Assembly (NCBI GenBank): GCA_900543975.1
Contig: UQTI01000068.1
Span: 1 to 15,526, forward strand
DNA: 15,526 nucleotides
DNA from: an uncultured Prevotella sp.
GTDB taxonomy: Bacteria; Bacteroidota; Bacteroidia; Bacteroidales; Bacteroidaceae
Reading direction: 5' to 3'
A program made the translations under genes and the position numbers. Shown here piece after piece: positions 1-6,591 of the stretch (positions are counted from its first letter, which is position 1; every line of letters begins with the position of its first letter). The notes below the pieces were generated by a model that saw nothing but the letters and a program-made list of their open reading frames with translations, did no database searches and had not been told where the DNA came from.

Positions 1-53
1 CAACGACCCCGAGATTACAAATCACGTGCTCTGGCCAACTGAGCTAAAGAGGC
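1..53 (-). tRNA. tRNA-Thr (anticodon UGU), 3' part missing at window edge
   Basis: Read on the minus strand from 53, the sequence begins GCCTCTTTAGCTCAGTTGG, a typical tRNA acceptor and D-arm. The anticodon loop follows as TTTGTAA, giving anticodon TGT (Thr), between near-complementary arms CGTGA and TCTCG. The T-arm and acceptor 3' strand lie beyond position 1. It is the first gene behind the promoter at 105-135. In Bacteroidales this position is commonly followed by further tRNAs and tuf; that is family knowledge and cannot be seen here. Confidence 0.93.
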
Positions 54-104
54 ATACAATGCAGCCGTTAGACGTGTCGTTTAGGACCTCTTCTAAAACG
101 GCTG

Positions 105-135
105 CAAAGATACGGATTATTTTTTAACCTCCAAA
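105..135 (-). promoter_or_regulatory. Promoter of the tRNA operon
   Basis: On the minus strand TTTG (132-135) is separated by exactly 19 nt from TATCTTTG (105-112). This matches the Bacteroidota primary-sigma consensus TTTG / TAnnTTTG. Transcription should start near 98-100, about 45 nt before tRNA-Thr. Inverted arms at 61-69 and 97-105 (GCAGCCGTT / AACGGCTGC) overlap the start site and run to within 8 nt of the tRNA 5' end. Confidence 0.8.
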
Positions 136-204
136 ACTTTTCCGCTTTTTTTTTCAAAAAAGATGCAATTTTAGGCTTTTTCAGCCCTTTTTGGAGGTTT
201 CAGC

Positions 205-504
205 TCATTTCTCGTACTTTTTCTCCTTGAATCGTGTGAGCTGCACCTTCATTGCATCAACACACAGATCAACGCCCTCTTCGAAGGTGTCGGCAGTCTT
301 TTCAACAAACAATGTTGTGCCTGGCACAGCAACGGTAAGACTTGTTTCCTTATTTTGAACCGTGGCTGGCTTAACGACCTTAAGCTGCACCTCCACGTTT
401 TTGATATCCTCAAACGATTTTTCAAGCTTGGCTACCTTCTTTTCGATGAAAGCCTGCAGTTTCTCAGTAGCGTCGAAATGTATCGACTGAATCTTAATGT
501 CCAT
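205..504 (-). CDS. hpf: Ribosome hibernation promoting factor, short HPF/RaiA type
   Basis: A 99-residue protein of the S30AE/HPF family, which binds the 30S subunit in the mRNA/tRNA channel and inactivates ribosomes during slow growth or starvation. The sequence shows the compact beta-alpha-beta-beta-beta-alpha pattern: MDIKIQSIHFDATEKLQAFI, a basic helix with KKVAKLEKSF, a middle strand with VEVQLKV, and a second helix with FEEGVDLCVDAMKVQL. Its length matches the short form, without the C-terminal dimerisation domain of long HPF. The start is set by a strong AGGAGGT five bases before the ATG. It lies 23 nt after the recombinase stop and is probably co-transcribed with it. I am confident of the family; short-form subtype naming (HPF, RaiA, YfiA) is less certain. 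Confidence 0.93.
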   Translation of the reverse strand: MDIKIQSIHFDATEKLQAFIEKKVAKLEKSFEDIKNVEVQLKVVKPATVQNKETSLTVAVPGTTLFVEKTADTFEEGVDLCVDAMKVQLTRFKEKKYEK

Positions 505-508
505 AGTT

Positions 509-515
509 ACCTCCT
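509..515 (-). promoter_or_regulatory. Strong Shine-Dalgarno site of hpf
   Basis: AGGAGGT on the minus strand, five bases before the hpf ATG. Most genes here lack a recognisable Shine-Dalgarno sequence, as usual in Bacteroidota, so this one is notable and decides the start. It suggests high translation of hpf relative to the recombinase gene upstream. Confidence 0.7.
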
Positions 516-527
516 GTTTTTAAAAGG

Positions 528-1427
528 TTAGGCCCTGGGATGGGCGTTAGTATAAACTTGCTTCAGCTGTTCGAACGTTGTGTGCGTATATTTTTCCGTA
601 GTGGATATTGACGCATGCCCGAGCAGCTTCTGCACACTCTCTATGTCGGCCCCATTGTTGAGCATTGCCGTCGCAAACGAGTGGCGCAGCACATGAGGCG
701 ACTTTTTTTTCATTGTTGTGACAAGCGACAGCTTTTCTCTCACTATGCGTTGCACCTGTGCCCGCTTTATGCGTTCTCCCTTTTCTGTCACGAAGAAGGC
801 GCCGTCGGGCTTACCCTCCCCTGTCAGCTGGTCACGCATTTTCACATATCGCTCCATCGCAGCTTTCAGTTCCTGTCCGAAAGGCACGACCCGTTGTTTG
901 TCGCCTTTACCTGTGACCGTGAGCTGAAGACTTTCATAACTCACATCATTATTATTAAGAGCGACCAGTTCGGCGAGCCTCACACCCGTAGTGTAGAAGA
1001 ATAGTAATAAGGTACGCGCGCGTACATCTTTATAGGTATCCTCCCATTTCATGTCGTCAAGCAGATTGTCCATCTGTTTTTCGCGCACAAAACACGGCAG
1101 AGGTTTCTCGTTTTTCGGACCTTCAAGCATGTGGGCCGGGTCGCGCTCTACAAGATGTCTTGACAGAGCGAAGCGAAAGAGCATCTTTACAGCAGAGAGA
1201 CGTCTGTTAACAGAAGCCGACTTGTTGCCTCGTTCCATCATGTGCTCCATCCAGTCGCGAATGATATCGGCATCGACGGTCTGCCAGGTGAGAGCCTCAT
1301 CCCTGTCGGTAAAGAAGGTCTCAAAATCGAGAAGGTCATCATGATAAGCCTTCACGGTAAGCGGCGACCGGTTTTTCTCATAACGCATGTATCTGAGAAA
1401 TTCGTCTGTTATCTTAGTCATTGCCAT
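528..1427 (-). CDS. xerC: Chromosomal tyrosine recombinase, XerC/XerD family
   Basis: A Xer-type site-specific recombinase of 299 residues, the normal Xer length, that would resolve chromosome dimers at dif in the terminus region. An N-terminal core-binding SAM-like domain (about 1-100, with YEKNRSPLTVKAY) precedes the catalytic domain (about 115-299). All catalytic residues are visible: Arg150 (TGVRLAEL), Lys174 (TGKGDKQR), His245 and Arg248 (HVLRHSF), His271 (LLGHASISTT) and nucleophile Tyr280 (EKYTH). GTG at 1430, ATG at 1427 and ATG at 1421 are all possible starts; I chose 1427. It lies downstream of rpsU and upstream of hpf, a common Bacteroidales arrangement for a chromosomal Xer rather than a mobile integrase. 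XerC versus XerD cannot be settled from sequence alone. Confidence 0.93.
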   Translation of the reverse strand: MAMTKITDEFLRYMRYEKNRSPLTVKAYHDDLLDFETFFTDRDEALTWQTVDADIIRDWMEHMMERGNKSASVNRRLSAVKMLFRFALSRHLVERDPAHMLEGPKNEKPLPCFVREKQMDNLLDDMKWEDTYKDVRARTLLLFFYTTGVRLAELVALNNNDVSYESLQLTVTGKGDKQRVVPFGQELKAAMERYVKMRDQLTGEGKPDGAFFVTEKGERIKRAQVQRIVREKLSLVTTMKKKSPHVLRHSFATAMLNNGADIESVQKLLGHASISTTEKYTHTTFEQLKQVYTNAHPRA

Positions 1428-1445
1428 CACTTATCTTTTCGCCAA

Positions 1446-1477
1446 CGAAAATAGTGAATAAAAACGACACGACCAAA
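1446..1477 (-). promoter_or_regulatory. Probable promoter of xerC-hpf
   Basis: TTTG (1474-1477, minus strand), 20 nt, then TATTTTCG (1446-1453), one base off TAnnTTTG. The predicted start is near 1440, about 13 nt before the xerC ATG, so the leader would be very short. Together with the rpsU terminator at 1752-1801 this supports separate transcription of xerC-hpf. Confidence 0.55.
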
Positions 1478-1571
1478 TTTTTTACAAACTTTTAGCAATC
1501 TATTTTTAACAGAAAGAAAAAAAGGTGTTTCTACAGGAGCAAAAAGCTTAGAAAGAAGCATAAGAAAGGCT

Positions 1572-1659
1572 CGACAGAATGAAAAGAACAACGCGACAGA
1601 ACGAAAAGAACGACTCGACAGAATGAAATGAACGGCGCGACAGACCCATAAGAACAGGT
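1572..1659. repeat. Four degenerate 22-bp tandem repeats
   Basis: Four consecutive 22-bp units start at 1572, 1594, 1616 and 1638, each beginning CGACAGA; the first three continue with AYGAAAWGAAC. The best-preserved pair is unit 1 and unit 2. Flanking sequence shows fading similarity at the same spacing (for example 1550-1571, about 15 of 22 bases matching unit 4). Period 22 argues against coding. Function unknown. Confidence 0.8.
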
Positions 1660-1751
1660 TCTACTGAACTTAAAGGCCGTTTCAGCAAAAGCAAAAGCGA
1701 CGATAGAAAGAAACTGCCGGCAGCAACGAGAATGGAGAAACTGCGCAAACG

Positions 1752-1801
1752 CAAAAAAGGTGACAAAACAGTTTGCTCAAAGGCAAATTGCTTTGTCACC
1801 T
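1752..1801 (-). terminator. Rho-independent terminator downstream of rpsU
   Basis: Arms AGGTGACAAA (1758-1767) and TTTGTCACCT (1792-1801) pair perfectly over 10 bp. After one mismatch an 8-bp inner stem (1769-1776 with 1783-1790, one G-U) closes a 6-nt loop. Read on the minus strand it is followed at once by a T run (1752-1757), so it would terminate transcription coming from rpsU. Confidence 0.85.
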
Positions 1802-1938
1802 CTATGGCTTAAGAACCGCCGCCGTCTACGGCCACGGTGCCATTATATCTGATGATTAAAACGTTGCTTATATCCGGGGAAAGACACCTCCTGTAAAAGT
1901 TTGTTCGTCTTTAAAGACACGTTCGCTTTTAGGTTTTC

Positions 1939-2130
1939 TTACTCCTCGTTAGCACGAAGCTGCTGAACGTAGATAGCGTGTTCCATCTTGAGACGCTTCA
2001 GTACAGACGGCTTGTTATACTGCTGACGAGCACGGAGCTCCTTGATAACACCTGTCTTTTCGAATTTTCTCTTGAACTTCTTGAGAGCTCTTTCGATGTT
2101 CTCACCATCTTTTACCGGTACGATAATCAT
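1939..2130 (-). CDS. rpsU: 30S ribosomal protein S21
   Basis: A 63-residue protein beginning MIIVPVKDGENIERALKKFK and continuing into the highly basic helical stretch typical of bacterial S21. Length and charge fit the family. S21 is a small-subunit protein near the anti-Shine-Dalgarno end of 16S rRNA; in Bacteroidota it has been linked to sequestering that end, consistent with the scarcity of Shine-Dalgarno sites in this window. It has its own promoter at 2205-2235, a leader of about 70 nt without a Shine-Dalgarno, and a terminator at 1752-1801. Confidence 0.97.
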   Translation of the reverse strand: MIIVPVKDGENIERALKKFKRKFEKTGVIKELRARQQYNKPSVLKRLKMEHAIYVQQLRANEE

Positions 2131-2204
2131 TGTTTTTGCTTTACTTTTTTTAATTTGACTTTAATTTATTTCTTTTCAAAATGGCTTTCACCACTTTCGG
2201 ACTG

Positions 2205-2235
2205 CAAAATTACTGCTTATTTCTCAAATACACAA
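2205..2235 (-). promoter_or_regulatory. Promoter of rpsU
   Basis: TAATTTTG (2205-2212, minus strand) matches TAnnTTTG. A TTG lies 20 nt upstream (2233-2235). The predicted start is near 2199, giving an A-rich leader of about 70 nt. Confidence 0.65.
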
Positions 2236-2300
2236 CTATTTAGCCCATTATTTGCGTTTTCAGCTACTAAAAACGCGAAAATGGCGCTGTTTAGCGTCAT

Positions 2301-4088
2301 TTACAACGGCGCACAAGCCTCGTGCAACCACGCACGCTCATCTTCATCGAGCAACGGGCTCAAACGCTCCTCCACCATGGCATGATATTGGTCAAGCCAT
2401 TCACGCTCCTCAGATGTGAGCATGTCCACATCTATAGGTGTCTTGTCTATGGGGCAGAGCGTGAGAGGTTCAAACTGAAGGAAGCGTCCAAACTCGGTTT
2501 CTTTGTAAGGCGTGATAAGCAGCGTGTTCTCCGTGCGCACGCCGAAGTGGCCTTCAAGATACAGGCCTGGCTCATCGGTCACAGTCATGCCGGCATGCAG
2601 AGGGGCGGGTTTCCACTCCTGACGTATCTGGTGGGGGCCTTCATGAACGCTAAGATAAGAACCCACGCCGTGACCTGTGCCGTGCATGAAGTTCATGCCT
2701 TCACGCCACATCGCCATGCGCGCCGCCGCATCGAGCTGCGTGCCTGCTGCACCATCAGGAAACTTGAGGTTCTGCAACTGTAGATGTCCCTTAAGCACAA
2801 GTGTGTAGACACGTCGTTGCTCCTCGCTCACTGGCCCAAGGGCGATGGTACGCGTGATGTCGGTAGTGCCGTCTTCATACTGTGCTCCCGAGTCGATGAG
2901 CACCAGTCCGTGAGGCTTCAACGCGGCATCAGTCTGCTCCGTAGCTTCATAATGGACGATGGCTCCATGTTGCTCATAACCGGCAATGGTATCGAATGAC
3001 ACATCGCGGAAAAGCGGCTGCTCGGCTCTCAACTGCAAGAGTTTATCGGCAATGCTCATCTCCGTCTGACCTCCCTGCTCCACCGCTGGCTTAAGCCAAC
3101 GAAGAAAACGCGTCATAGCCACACCGTCGCGCAACATGGCGTTGCGGAAGCCCTTGATCTCAGCCTCGTTCTTCACGGCCTTCATCATAGGCACGGGCGA
3201 TGGTGCGCGGAGCACATTAAGCTTCGAGGCTGCACGCATGAGCGTGTAGTTTACCTCGTTGGGGTCGAGCAATATGTTGTAAGCATGATAATGGCGCAAG
3301 GCGTGAGCCACGTCGGCATAGCTGTCCACACCGATGCCCTCGCCTTTCAGATACTCCAAGACCTCTGGCGTGAGCTTCTCCTTATTTATATATAACGTCG
3401 TTTCGTCGGGAGCGACAAGCAGATAAGCCACAAACACGGGTGTGCAATGAACATCGGTGCCGCGCAGATTGGTGAGCCACGCAATGTCGTCGAGAGCACA
3501 CACGAGCATGCCGTCAGCATGGCAGCGTGACAGCTGTCGGCGCAGACGTGACAGTTTGTCGCTTGCCGACTCGCCAGCATAGCACATCGGCTGCACCTCC
3601 ACCTTGTTGTCTGGCACGGCAGGGCGGTCTTCCCATATCTGGTTCAACGGATCTAGATTGGTGCGCAACGTCATTCCGCCATTGGAGCGCAGGTCTGCAA
3701 TGAGCGCCTCCACCTCAGCAGAAGAGCAGCAAGAGCCATCTATCGCCACCTCTGTAAGCGACGTTGTTTCAACCTGTTGCCACAACCACTGGGCAATGGT
3801 TGGCGTTCCCGCCACTCTCTCTTTCATAAGTTCAAACCCTGTGCCGCTCAACTGGTTAGCGGCGGCTATAAAATAGCGCGAGTCGGTCCACAGGGCGGCA
3901 CTGCTCATGGTCACCACAGCCGTGCCCGCCGACCCGTCGAAGCCCGAAATCCATTTTCGTCCCTCCCATCGTGCTGGCACATACTCGCTGTTATGCGGGT
4001 CAGTGCTTGGGAAAATGAAGGCTGCAAGATGCTCGCGTTTCATCACACGGCGCAGCTGCTCAACGCGTTCTGCTATAATATTAGTCAT
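2301..4088 (-). CDS. Xaa-Pro aminopeptidase (M24B, aminopeptidase P family)
   Basis: A 595-residue, probably cytosolic metallopeptidase that removes an N-terminal residue preceding proline. It has the long three-domain layout of eukaryotic-type aminopeptidase P: two creatinase-type N-terminal domains (about 1-150 and 165-310), the pita-bread catalytic domain (about 310-530) and a C-terminal extension. All five metal ligands are visible, numbered from the ATG: Asp399 (LVLIDSG), Asp410 (GTTDITRT), His473 (GTGHGVGS), Glu506 (VTDEPGLYLE) and Glu520 (VRTENTLL). An open frame continues upstream to a GTG at 4115, but the promoter (-7 at 4120-4127) predicts transcription starting about there, so I chose the ATG at 4088. 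It appears monocistronic, 170 nt before rpsU, which has its own promoter. Confidence 0.95.
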   Translation of the reverse strand: MTNIIAERVEQLRRVMKREHLAAFIFPSTDPHNSEYVPARWEGRKWISGFDGSAGTAVVTMSSAALWTDSRYFIAAANQLSGTGFELMKERVAGTPTIAQWLWQQVETTSLTEVAIDGSCCSSAEVEALIADLRSNGGMTLRTNLDPLNQIWEDRPAVPDNKVEVQPMCYAGESASDKLSRLRRQLSRCHADGMLVCALDDIAWLTNLRGTDVHCTPVFVAYLLVAPDETTLYINKEKLTPEVLEYLKGEGIGVDSYADVAHALRHYHAYNILLDPNEVNYTLMRAASKLNVLRAPSPVPMMKAVKNEAEIKGFRNAMLRDGVAMTRFLRWLKPAVEQGGQTEMSIADKLLQLRAEQPLFRDVSFDTIAGYEQHGAIVHYEATEQTDAALKPHGLVLIDSGAQYEDGTTDITRTIALGPVSEEQRRVYTLVLKGHLQLQNLKFPDGAAGTQLDAAARMAMWREGMNFMHGTGHGVGSYLSVHEGPHQIRQEWKPAPLHAGMTVTDEPGLYLEGHFGVRTENTLLITPYKETEFGRFLQFEPLTLCPIDKTPIDVDMLTSEEREWLDQYHAMVEERLSPLLDEDERAWLHEACAPL

Positions 4089-4119
4089 AAAGAATGGTGT
4101 TTTTGTAAAATTCACATTA

Positions 4120-4151
4120 CAAAGTTACGATTTTTAAGAAATAACAACAAA
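4120..4151 (-). promoter_or_regulatory. Promoter of the aminopeptidase P gene
   Basis: TTTG (4148-4151, minus strand), 20 nt, then TAACTTTG (4120-4127): an exact Bacteroidota-type match. The predicted start near 4113 gives a leader of about 25 nt to the ATG at 4088 and excludes the upstream GTG. Confidence 0.75.
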
Positions 4152-4191
4152 TTAAACTCAAAATAAATGGTGGATATAAATCTATTTTTTA

Positions 4192-4199
4192 TAACTTTG
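4192..4199 (+). promoter_or_regulatory. Likely -7 element of mdh
   Basis: TAACTTTG on the plus strand is an exact TAnnTTTG match. No clear TTTG sits 19-20 nt upstream. If used, the mdh transcript starts near 4206 with a leader of about 235 nt. Confidence 0.55.
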
Positions 4200-4442
4200 C
4201 AATCGGAAAGGTTAGCCGAGCCTCATAATCGCTTCCAAAGAGGAAGATTGAAGACGACATGGCAACCCTGCACAGATGTGCCAAACCGTTATGGCACACT
4301 ATTTGCAAATCAACAGATAGAAAGCTTAAAGACAAAAAGTTTAAAAGCTACAAGACATAAAGCTTAAAGACAAAAAGTCGAAAGCTGAAAAGGAAAGCTT
4401 AAAGACGAATTGTTCAAATAAACTTAAAAATATAATTTAGTT
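4200..4442 (+). other. Long purine-rich leader of mdh with short repeats
   Basis: This stretch of about 240 nt has no convincing ORF. A perfect 7-bp hairpin TGTGCCA / TGGCACA (4277-4283 with 4292-4298, 8-nt loop) is followed by an A/G-rich tract. The 20-mer AAAGCTTAAAGACAAAAAGT occurs at 4321-4340 and exactly again at 4359-4378, with partial copies at 4381 and 4394. It is probably the 5' UTR of a highly expressed gene; any regulatory role is inference. Confidence 0.5.
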
Positions 4443-5435
4443 ATGGCATTTTTAACTAACGAGAAACTCGTGATCGTCGGAGCCGGCGGCATGATTGGTT
4501 CAAACATGGTTCAGAGCGTTCTTATGCTCGGTCTTACTCCTAACATCTGTCTTTATGACATCTATGAGCCCGGTGTTCATGGCGTGTTCGACGAGATGCA
4601 GCAGTGCGCTTTCCCCGGTGCTAACATCACATACACCGTAAACCCCGAAGAGGCTTTCACAGGTGCTAAGTATATCATCTCTTCAGGTGGTGCTCCCCGT
4701 AAGGACGGTATGACCCGTGAGGATCTGCTCAAGGGCAACTGCAAGATTGCTGCCGACTTTGGTGACAACATCAAGAAGTATTGCCCCGACGTTAAGCATG
4801 TAGTTGTTATCTTCAACCCCGCCGACGTTACCGCCCTCACTGCTCTCATCCACTCTGGTTTGAAGGCTAACCAGCTGACCTCTCTCGCTGCCCTCGACTC
4901 TACACGTCTGCAGCAGGCTCTCGCCCTCGAGTTCGGCGTACAGCAGGACAAGGTTACTGGCGCTCACACCTATGGTGGCCACGGCGAGCAGATGGCCGTA
5001 TTCGCTTCACAGGTTAAGGTTGACGGCAAGCCCCTCGCTGAGATGGGTCTGTCTGACGAGCGTTGGGAAGAGATCAAGCACCACACCGTACAGGGTGGCT
5101 CAAACATCATCAAGCTGCGTGGCCGCTCTTCATTCCAGAGCCCCGCTTACAACGCTGTTAAGATGATTGGGGCTGCTATGGGTGGCGAGAAGTTCACTCT
5201 GCCCGCAGGCTGCTATGTAAGCGACGAGAAGCTCGGCTTCAAGAACGTTATGATGGCTATGCCTACCACTATCGACGCCACTGGTGTTCACTACGCTGAG
5301 CCCACAGGTACAGAAGAGGAGATGGCAGCTCTGGCTAAGTCGTACGAGCACCTGTGCAAGATGCGCGACGAGATCGTAGAGCTCGGCATCGTTCCTCCCG
5401 TTGCAGAGTGGAAAGAAATGAACCCCAACCTCTAA
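4443..5435 (+). CDS. mdh: Malate dehydrogenase, NAD-dependent
   Basis: A 330-residue LDH/MDH superfamily enzyme interconverting malate and oxaloacetate in the cytoplasm, as part of the reductive branch to fumarate and succinate in Bacteroidales. The nucleotide-binding loop GAGGMIG is at residues 13-19. Substrate-loop arginines Arg86 and Arg92 (APRKDGMTRED), Asn125 (FNPAD), the Asp152/Arg155 pair (LDSTR) and catalytic His180 (GGHGEQ) are visible. The His motif is the Bacteroidales GGHG variant rather than GEHGD. Codon choice is strongly biased (CTC/CTG, GTT, CGT), as expected for a very abundant protein. It is monocistronic, with a long leader and a terminator at 5491-5528. Confidence 0.95.
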   Translation: MAFLTNEKLVIVGAGGMIGSNMVQSVLMLGLTPNICLYDIYEPGVHGVFDEMQQCAFPGANITYTVNPEEAFTGAKYIISSGGAPRKDGMTREDLLKGNCKIAADFGDNIKKYCPDVKHVVVIFNPADVTALTALIHSGLKANQLTSLAALDSTRLQQALALEFGVQQDKVTGAHTYGGHGEQMAVFASQVKVDGKPLAEMGLSDERWEEIKHHTVQGGSNIIKLRGRSSFQSPAYNAVKMIGAAMGGEKFTLPAGCYVSDEKLGFKNVMMAMPTTIDATGVHYAEPTGTEEEMAALAKSYEHLCKMRDEIVELGIVPPVAEWKEMNPNL

Positions 5436-5490
5436 TTTGTTTTAGAGACCTGTCTTTCGCAAACATTTATTTGTTAAAGATATATTTAAA

Positions 5491-5528
5491 GGATGAAGCC
5501 CATACCTATTGGGCCTCATCCTTTTTTT
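5491..5528 (+). terminator. Rho-independent terminator of mdh
   Basis: GGATGA (5491-5496) pairs with TCATCC (5516-5521); one mismatch, then GCCCA / TGGGC continues the stem. The hairpin runs directly into a TTTTTTT tract. It lies 55 nt after the mdh stop. Confidence 0.9.
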
Positions 5529-5605
5529 ATTGATAAGTAGGTGTTCAAAATTAATCGCATATATGAATTTTATAAGGCCAACACAAAATAAGGAATAAGG
5601 GTATA

Positions 5606-5655
5606 AATAACCGAAATAAAGACACATGGTTATTGAATTGTTTTTTGTAATTTTG
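5606..5655 (+). promoter_or_regulatory. Promoter region of the DUF3737 gene with an inverted repeat
   Basis: TAATTTTG (5648-5655) is an exact -7 match, 30 nt before the ATG. A perfect 7-bp inverted repeat, AATAACC (5606-5612) and GGTTATT (5628-5634), flanks the expected -33 position, where no TTTG is present. It could be an operator; that is inference. Confidence 0.5.
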
Positions 5656-5684
5656 CAAAAACAACAGGAAATTTCAGTAAAAGC

Positions 5685-6536
5685 ATGAAGACGATAAAGG
5701 ATATGACATTTGGCGGCGAGCGTCCGCTGTTCGAGTCGCACAACCTGCGCATGGAGAACATAACCATCACCGATGGCGAGTCGGCCATTAAGGAGTGTAC
5801 CAACCTCGAAGCCGACGGCTGTAGATTCTTCGGCAAATATCCGTGGTGGCACGTCGATGGCAGCGTGATAACCAACTGCTACTTTGCCCCAGAGTCGCGC
5901 TCGGCCATCTGGTATTCGTACAACATGACGATGCGCGACTGCGTGATTGACGGCCCCAAATTTTTCCGCGAGATGAAGAACGTGGAGCTTGAGAACGTCA
6001 CCATTAACGATGCCGACGAAACCTTCTGGAACGTTGAGAACCTGAAGCTGAAGAACGTGACGCTTCACGATGGCACCTACCCCTTCATGGGCTGCCGCAA
6101 CGTGGAGATTGACGGACTGGTGAGCGACTCTAAATATGTGTTCCAGTATGTTAAGCATGCCGTTATACGCAACGCAAAGATTACGACCAAAGACTCGTTC
6201 TGGGAGACCGAAGACATCACCGTCTACGACTCGGTGCTCGACGGCGAATATCTTGGTTGGCACTCGAAGAACCTGCGCCTCGTGCGCTGCCACATTGCCG
6301 GTGAGCAGCCGCTGTGCTACGCCGAGAACCTGGTGCTTGAAGACTGCACCTTCGACCCCGCCTGCGACCGTGCCTTCGAATACAGCACCGTGCAGGCCAC
6401 CATCAGCGGACACATCGAGAACATCAAGAACCCGACAAGCGGACACATCGTGGCCGACAGCATCGGCTCAATAACCATCAACGAGAACGTGCTACAGCCT
6501 GCCGACTGTAAGATTGAGACAAGAAACAAAGCATAA
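5685..6536 (+). CDS. DUF3737 family protein (probable right-handed beta-helix)
   Basis: A 283-residue protein I recognise as DUF3737 by the opening MKTIKDMTFGGERPLFES and by repeated short-strand phrases such as VELENVTINDADETFWNVE, LKLKNVTLHDG and LRLVRCHIAGEQPLCYAENL. Rungs of roughly 20-22 residues with alternating hydrophobic positions and repeated N/D-V-T and aromatic-W patterns indicate a pectate-lyase-like beta-helix. There is no signal peptide or membrane segment, so it is likely cytosolic. No biochemical role is established that I know of. It stands directly upstream of a MalY/PatB-type aminotransferase with 55 nt between, a pairing I recall from other Bacteroidales genomes, though the aminotransferase has its own -7 element. 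Confidence 0.88.
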   Translation: MKTIKDMTFGGERPLFESHNLRMENITITDGESAIKECTNLEADGCRFFGKYPWWHVDGSVITNCYFAPESRSAIWYSYNMTMRDCVIDGPKFFREMKNVELENVTINDADETFWNVENLKLKNVTLHDGTYPFMGCRNVEIDGLVSDSKYVFQYVKHAVIRNAKITTKDSFWETEDITVYDSVLDGEYLGWHSKNLRLVRCHIAGEQPLCYAENLVLEDCTFDPACDRAFEYSTVQATISGHIENIKNPTSGHIVADSIGSITINENVLQPADCKIETRNKA

Positions 6537-6566
6537 AGGTTATATGCTTAAGTAGGTGTTTTTTTG

Positions 6567-6574
6567 TATTTTTG
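6567..6574 (+). promoter_or_regulatory. -7 element upstream of the aminotransferase gene
   Basis: TATTTTTG matches TAnnTTTG and lies 17 nt before the ATG at 6592. No clear -33 element is seen. If used, the upstream in-frame GTG at 6556 lies outside the transcript, supporting the ATG start. Confidence 0.5.
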
Positions 6575-6591
6575 CAAAACAAAAGGACGTT

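Larger units (their letters stand above)
1431..1751. other. Intergenic region between xerC and the rpsU terminator
   Basis: No credible gene. It holds the xerC promoter, an A/T-rich stretch at 1470-1545, and the degenerate 22-bp tandem repeats described separately. An 83-codon open frame on the minus strand (1548-1799) is low-complexity and lies across repeats whose period is not a multiple of three, so I do not regard it as coding. Confidence 0.6.

Noticed and set aside
615..1004. 129-codon plus-strand frame
   Set aside because: It is antisense to the xerC gene, which has all catalytic residues.
1572..1659. CRISPR array
   Set aside because: The 22-bp units are directly adjacent with no spacers, and there are no cas genes in the window.
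1548..1799. 83-codon minus-strand frame between rpsU and xerC
   Set aside because: It spans the 22-bp tandem repeats and the rpsU terminator; the translation is low-complexity (Ser/Leu/Phe) and the repeat period is not a multiple of three.
5442..6446. 334-codon open frame on the minus strand
   Set aside because: It is antisense to the DUF3737 gene, whose protein is recognisable and repeat-patterned. The His/Val/Ala-rich translation is typical of the complement of a GC-rich coding region.
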